Program-made: the position numbers and the translations under genes
From: Hetaerina americana
Taxonomy: Eukaryota > Arthropoda > Insecta > Odonata > Calopterygidae
Assembly: GCA_022747635.1 (NCBI GenBank)
Contig: JAKTNV010000004.1
Span: 87,794,552 to 87,858,551 of the forward strand
Direction of reading: 5' to 3'
Length of the DNA stretch: 64,000 nucleotides
In this document: positions 59,526-64,000 of the stretch, piece by piece
Layout of the letters: every line of letters begins with the position of its first letter
Position numbering within the stretch: position 1 is the first letter of the stretch
Notes under the pieces: model-generated
Seen by the model: only the letters and a program-made list of their open reading frames with translations
Databases searched by the model: none
Told to the model about the DNA's origin: nothing

Positions 59526-62500
59526 AAAAAATGAACATCATTCACCTCGCTTTTTAAAAGTGACAGGGTTCATATCTTATTATACTTGAGATTGGCATCA
59601 GTTACACGTGTTTAATGTAATGTTTACACTCCATCTGAGGTTTGAGGCGTGTCTGAAAAATCAGAATGTATTCAGATTTTCCAAAAAAACAGTTTTTCTT
59701 AGATTTATTTAGATTAATCCATTTGCTTGCTCCAGAGATGGCCGATGTTTGATATTGTCACTATCAAGTTCTCTACACTAGTTTTCCCTGCTGTTCATTT
59801 GAAAATTTTTGAAAGGCTTTGATAATTTTGTTGAAGAAAGGTAGGTTTAAAAATATTCGGATCCAAATTTGTCTGTTGTGTATTTACGGACATTATCAGA
59901 GACACCTCTTCATACTTTAAATCTGGTACTTCAACATCTGATTAGATCTTACGCGAAATTTCTGCTCATTTTCGGTGTATCCATAATAATCGGTATCACA
60001 AGTAACACTTGATATTTATTACTAAGAGTAATAATGAATATCCTATTTTGTTGTTCAGAACGTTGATCTACGAAGGTTATTTTAAATAGACACTAGACCA
60101 AGCTCAGTCTTCGATAACGTCACATCTCCTGGTCAAACGTGACTAGAATTTCCTTCCTCTCGAACCTTTACTGTGACTCAAAAGAAGAAATAGAATAAGA
60201 TTCGGAAATGAACGATGGATTTTGCGAGTTTAACTCAGAATTTTCGGATGATCCTGCTTGCACCAGTTTGCACGGCTACTATCATAGCAAAATAGGCATA
60301 AATCTCCGTCACGATGTTTCACGAAATCTAAGGAATTTATGCACAAATTAATTTTTAGGTTCTATGGGAATGAAAAAAAGCATTACTCAATAGTTTTTAC
60401 TGGCGTAAACTCATTGTCGCCCATTTGCAGTATTTAATAATCAACGTTAGCTCCTAGAATTCTGGACCCGAAGCAGCAGCTAGATGCTGAACTTAATAGA
60501 CTAATTAAATAGTAAAATGAAAACTTTCTTAAGTCTTTGATTTGTCACCATGCTTCACTAAAATCAGTGATAACTAATTCAAGATATAAGTTTTTATACT
60601 TATTTCTACTCATTAATTATATCATCACTCAGTAACATTTTATTTATGCATGTTCAAGAACTGCATGTAATTTCTTTATCAAGAAGCCAACCGATGTACA
60701 GATCACAATTTGGATGTTATTAAAAGTAAATTTTTTAATTACCGTGATATTCCATTCTTAATTTCCTCAAGTTCGGTTATAATTTATTAAAATTTTATTT
60801 GTGAAAAGCTATGGGAAATGTCGCGACAGTACTTCAACGGAGTCACTCGCTGGTACGCATACAAATTCAAGAATTACATGGTAAAAATCGATTGCCTTGA
60901 CCCGAGTGAGCGAAATTCTGTCCAAGGCAAATTATTTGACAATTGTGATATTCTCGTGTTTATATAAGCCGTGTTTGGATCTCAGAACAAATATTTAAAT
61001 ACATCAAGCAGTATTTAAGCATTTAGTCAAATTACGATTTACGGAATGAGTGATAATAAATATTTTATTAATAAACGCTTGTGATGAAATTATATGCTCA
61101 TAGAATTGTGAAGCCTAATTGGCATAATGTATACCATATTAGTGAAGCGTTATGTCATTGCTCGAAAACTCGTAGATTAAGAATATCACCCTTAAAACGA
61201 CGACTCCAAAATTCTGGAATTTTAATGGGGTGACAGGGGAAAAATATACGTATTGCTATAACTAATATGATGGTATGTCGATCACTAGAGGATGCTATTC
61301 CGGGCTTTGACGAGAGGGTAGCTGCTATGTTACAAAGCAATGTATTTTCCGATGACATTAGTATGGATTCAAATGACAGACCAGGATCAGGAAGAAACGT
61401 GAATGCCTCACTACTACTAATTAAATGGAGTGAGAATCCTTTGGTGTTGTGACAAGATATAATTTCAGAAGGGAGCAGAGGGAAAATGAAAGACAGATGG
61501 CTTTTTTAAGGAGAATGCATAGGCGAGGAAGGGTGAAGAAAAGGGTCTGTATTTTAGATTTCACGAAGGAAAGTGAGCATAGTAAAAGCCTCTTATCACG
61601 AGGACTCAGGCACATCGCCATAACCGTGTTGTGGAATTTTCTTTTATGATACGGAATATTTCGCGAATTTTAGGTCAAGTATATGATCAAACGTACTAGA
61701 GCTTTCTATTTTTGATTCCAATAAAATCGAATTGTGGCTGGGGCTGTCGTTCATTTTTCCAGGCGAGAAATTTAATTTTAAAATCAAAATTACTCAGACA
61801 AATTCCACCGGCGCAGTTATTGGAAATGTTCTGGTGCTATCACGACACTGATACATGCAGGTGAAAGTTATTCCAAGTGAAACATTATTACTTACATTCA
61901 CCGTATACGCCATTCCCCGAAAGTTGGTGTGTGGGTGGAAATAGGATTAGCGAATGCCGCTCCTACTCTTCAGTTGTGTCAGCAACGTGAGGGAATAAAT
62001 TGTAAACAAAGGATCGATGTGCAACAAATCGTATGAAATGTCTAAAACTGACCAGTTACACCAATTTGCATACTTGCATTGTAGATCATACAATATTTTT
62101 GGGTATTTCCATTTTTAATTTCTTGATATTTCATCAATTTTAATTGTATCCATTTCGTTAAGTCATTGGATGAAATGTGTTTTTTGAACTAATCATTACA
62201 ATTTGAAGTATCTACCGTCTTTGGGTAGGTTTTCATGGACCCTGGTGCTACATTTTGTTGTAACAGTAAGGCCTAACTAATCATTAATTAATTAATAATA
62301 TCAAGCATAATGGTGGTAATTATGAGGCGTCCTGTAAAACTGTCATAAAAATTAAACATTTTAATGGGATGCTTCATGTAACCATAACCAGTTAGCGATA
62401 TAAGTTAAAGGAGTTGAAAATAAATATTAAAAGAGGGAGTGCACGTTAAAAAGTAAGATGTAGTCACTGTGCAGATGAGAAAAATCAAATGGCTAAGGGT

Positions 62501-62615
62501 GCGCTTTGAAATAGCTTCAGGAATATTATTGTAATCATCGATAATCTACCGGTCACGGTGGATTTTTGAATAAGCACAAGCTGCCTAACGATCCAGCAAC
62601 CATTCTCATGTCTCT
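59526..62615. other. AT-rich non-coding stretch
   Basis: No gene recognised. Two adjoining + frames at 61267-61452 and 61449-61649 have a less biased residue mix than most in the window but no identifiable family. Confidence 0.45.
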
Positions 62616-62619
62616 ATTG

Positions 62620-63430
62620 ACACCACATAACCTGACATCCAACATTAAAACAAGTCCATCTTCAATTTCGAGGATTTCCTCCCTCTCCTCATTCAGTCCG
62701 ACATCCGTATCCCACTCCTGTTCCTTCCTGGCTTGGCTAACATTCTCCCCTTATCATAGTCTTCAGCATCCCATTGCCAATTAAAGCGTTGGGTACATTC
62801 TTTTCTACTTTTCTTTTTGACTCCTTCTTACTATGCCTAGTACTTCCTCGATTGTTTTCCTTTCTGTCCACTACAACTTCTCCGTACCTACATTCAAAAG
62901 CATCTAATCAATGCCTATTAACTTGCTTCAATGACCATGTTTCTTGACCGTATAAAACCATGCTCCATATCAAAGTTTTGACGAGTCTTATCTTAGTAAA
63001 CTTTCTATTTGTCCCTATTCTTTTCCCTCCTCCGTGTGAAAGCTTCTTTGCCCAACGCCATTTGTCATCTAATGTCCTGACTACTTTGACCATTTTGGTC
63101 CAAAACACTTCCGAGATACGTTATACTGTTCCCCCAGTTCTAGTTTTTGCCCTCCTATTTTAACTTAGCCTGTCAGTTTCTCGAAAACCGCATTACCTTC
63201 ATTTGATCTAAATTTATTCTTATCCCATATCTATCGCACAGCATTTCTAATACACTCACCAATGCTTGCAACCCTTTGGATGACTGGCAAGCTAAAGCAT
63301 GATCATCGGCAAGCCTAAATGATTGAATGAATTCTTCGCCGTCTTTCGATATCCCTCATTTTTACTCCAAAGTACCCAACCAGCTCCCTGTCTTCACTCA
63401 TAATTTTCTCTAAAGTCTGCTGATACTTGA
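62620..63430 (-). pseudogene. Non-LTR retrotransposon (LINE) relic with RT catalytic box
   Basis: Read on the minus strand, the order is that of the 3' part of a LINE reverse-transcriptase protein. QSFRLADDHALAC at about 63316-63285 is the catalytic box, with LADD in place of the usual F/YADD. YGIRINLDQMKVMRFSRN follows, then LGSVLDQNGQSSQDIR and MALGKEAFTR around 63110-63040. KTLIWSMVLYGQETWSL lies at about 62975-62923, and KGRMLAKPGRNRSGIRM around 62745-62690 near the C-terminus. Segments lie in different frames with stops, so it is dead. The upstream edge is vague: YQQTLEKIMSEDRELVGYFG around 63425-63370 may also belong. It is the same family and orientation as 7855-8165. The clade was not assigned. 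Confidence 0.85.
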
Positions 63431-63830
63431 TTGCTTTTCGGTCATATTAGGGCTTCTACGTTCCATTTCCAAAATCGTTTTACCTATTTTATCTTTTTAA
63501 ATCTGACTCTACCCTTCATTATTGCTAAATTAAAGTCTTGAGTCCGCATCTAACCCTGGGAAACTGTCCGAATTAACCACGGCGTTCTTAAATTTATATG
63601 CAAGAATATAATAAAGGGAAGTACTACGGATGGGCACTAAGAGCGCAAAGAATAAGTATACATGGACATTAAATTAATTACCTATCAAAGGCAGTGTGAA
63701 GCATCCAAACCAATAGATATTAAAGATTTTGAATTGAATATGGATCGATCTTCAATCATGAGTAACAATGGTGGCGATGGTCTAGAAACCTGACAGCAAT
63801 CCGAAATGGTGACTGGTGTGATGAAATAGA
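63431..63830. other. Non-coding stretch
   Basis: Mixed sequence that may hold a more decayed upstream part of the LINE relic. Nothing else recognised. Confidence 0.35.
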
Positions 63831-63834
63831 GGGG

Positions 63835-64000
63835 AGGAGAATGTCGCGGGGCCCGTTGAATGATTTTAAAATTGGAAAAATCGTCGAAGCGTTCCATCTT
63901 TGGCGAAGCTCGCGGAGACAGAGATCCTTTCGCCGGCTGACTTCCCACTGCTCCGCGAAATCAGGGCAGCGGGCGTTTCGTGGGCGGGTCGGGATTTTAG
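63835..64000. other. GC-rich island 19, cut by the window edge
   Basis: CpG-rich sequence (GCTCGCGGAGAC, CGCCGGCTGAC, GGGCGTTTCGTGGGCGGG) that continues to the last base. Its size and content beyond the window are unknown. Confidence 0.5.

Overview
The window looks like non-coding nuclear DNA from an animal, most likely an insect or another arthropod. It is AT-rich, no reading frame is recognisable as a host gene, and the only recognisable protein-coding traces are relics of transposable elements: two mariner-family transposons and two pieces of one non-LTR retrotransposon family. At least four short tRNA-headed elements (SINE-like) are also present. There are no bacterial-type operons, ribosome binding sites, CRISPR arrays, rRNA genes or intact tRNA genes. 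The species cannot be named from this sequence.

Layout. 0-9 kb: two pyrimidine-rich, CpG-bearing islands, two tRNA-like SINE heads of one family (3.9 and 5.7 kb), a LINE 3'-part relic (7.9 kb, minus strand) and a third GC-rich island (8.5-9.2 kb). 9.69-10.97 kb: a structurally complete mariner with terminal repeats and TA target sites but a badly broken transposase. 11-28 kb: AT-rich DNA broken by purine- or pyrimidine-rich islands at 14.0, 15.1, 16.5 and 18.4 kb, then about 9 kb of featureless AT-rich DNA with one tRNA-Thr-like relic at 21.3 kb. 28-42 kb: islands at 28.5, 31.3, 34.9, 39.2, 40.1 and 41.8 kb, a long perfect-stem hairpin at 32.3 kb, a SINE head at 33.6 kb and two long (AT)n arrays. 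43.5-44.7 kb: a second, different mariner relic on the minus strand. 46-54 kb: a third (AT)n array, islands at 47.6, 51.9 and 53.0 kb, a full-length SINE with perfect 12-bp target-site duplications (49.6 kb) and a diverged tandem duplication (50.6 kb). 54.8-64 kb: the largest GC-rich island (54.8-55.8 kb), a tRNA-like relic and island at 59 kb, a LINE relic with a reverse-transcriptase catalytic box at 63.3 kb, and the edge of another GC-rich island at the right end.

How it fits together. The transposon relics are defective, so nothing here appears to encode a working protein. The most striking large-scale pattern is about nineteen islands of 0.2-1 kb that are G+C-rich, retain many CpGs and have strong purine/pyrimidine strand asymmetry, often reversing within one island. 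They are candidates for cis-regulatory elements, promoters/first exons or replication-related sequence in what is otherwise a gene desert or a very long intron. That reading is inference. I did not find a convincing undescribed system; the best leads are the island series, the 32.3-kb hairpin and the young SINE at 49.6 kb.
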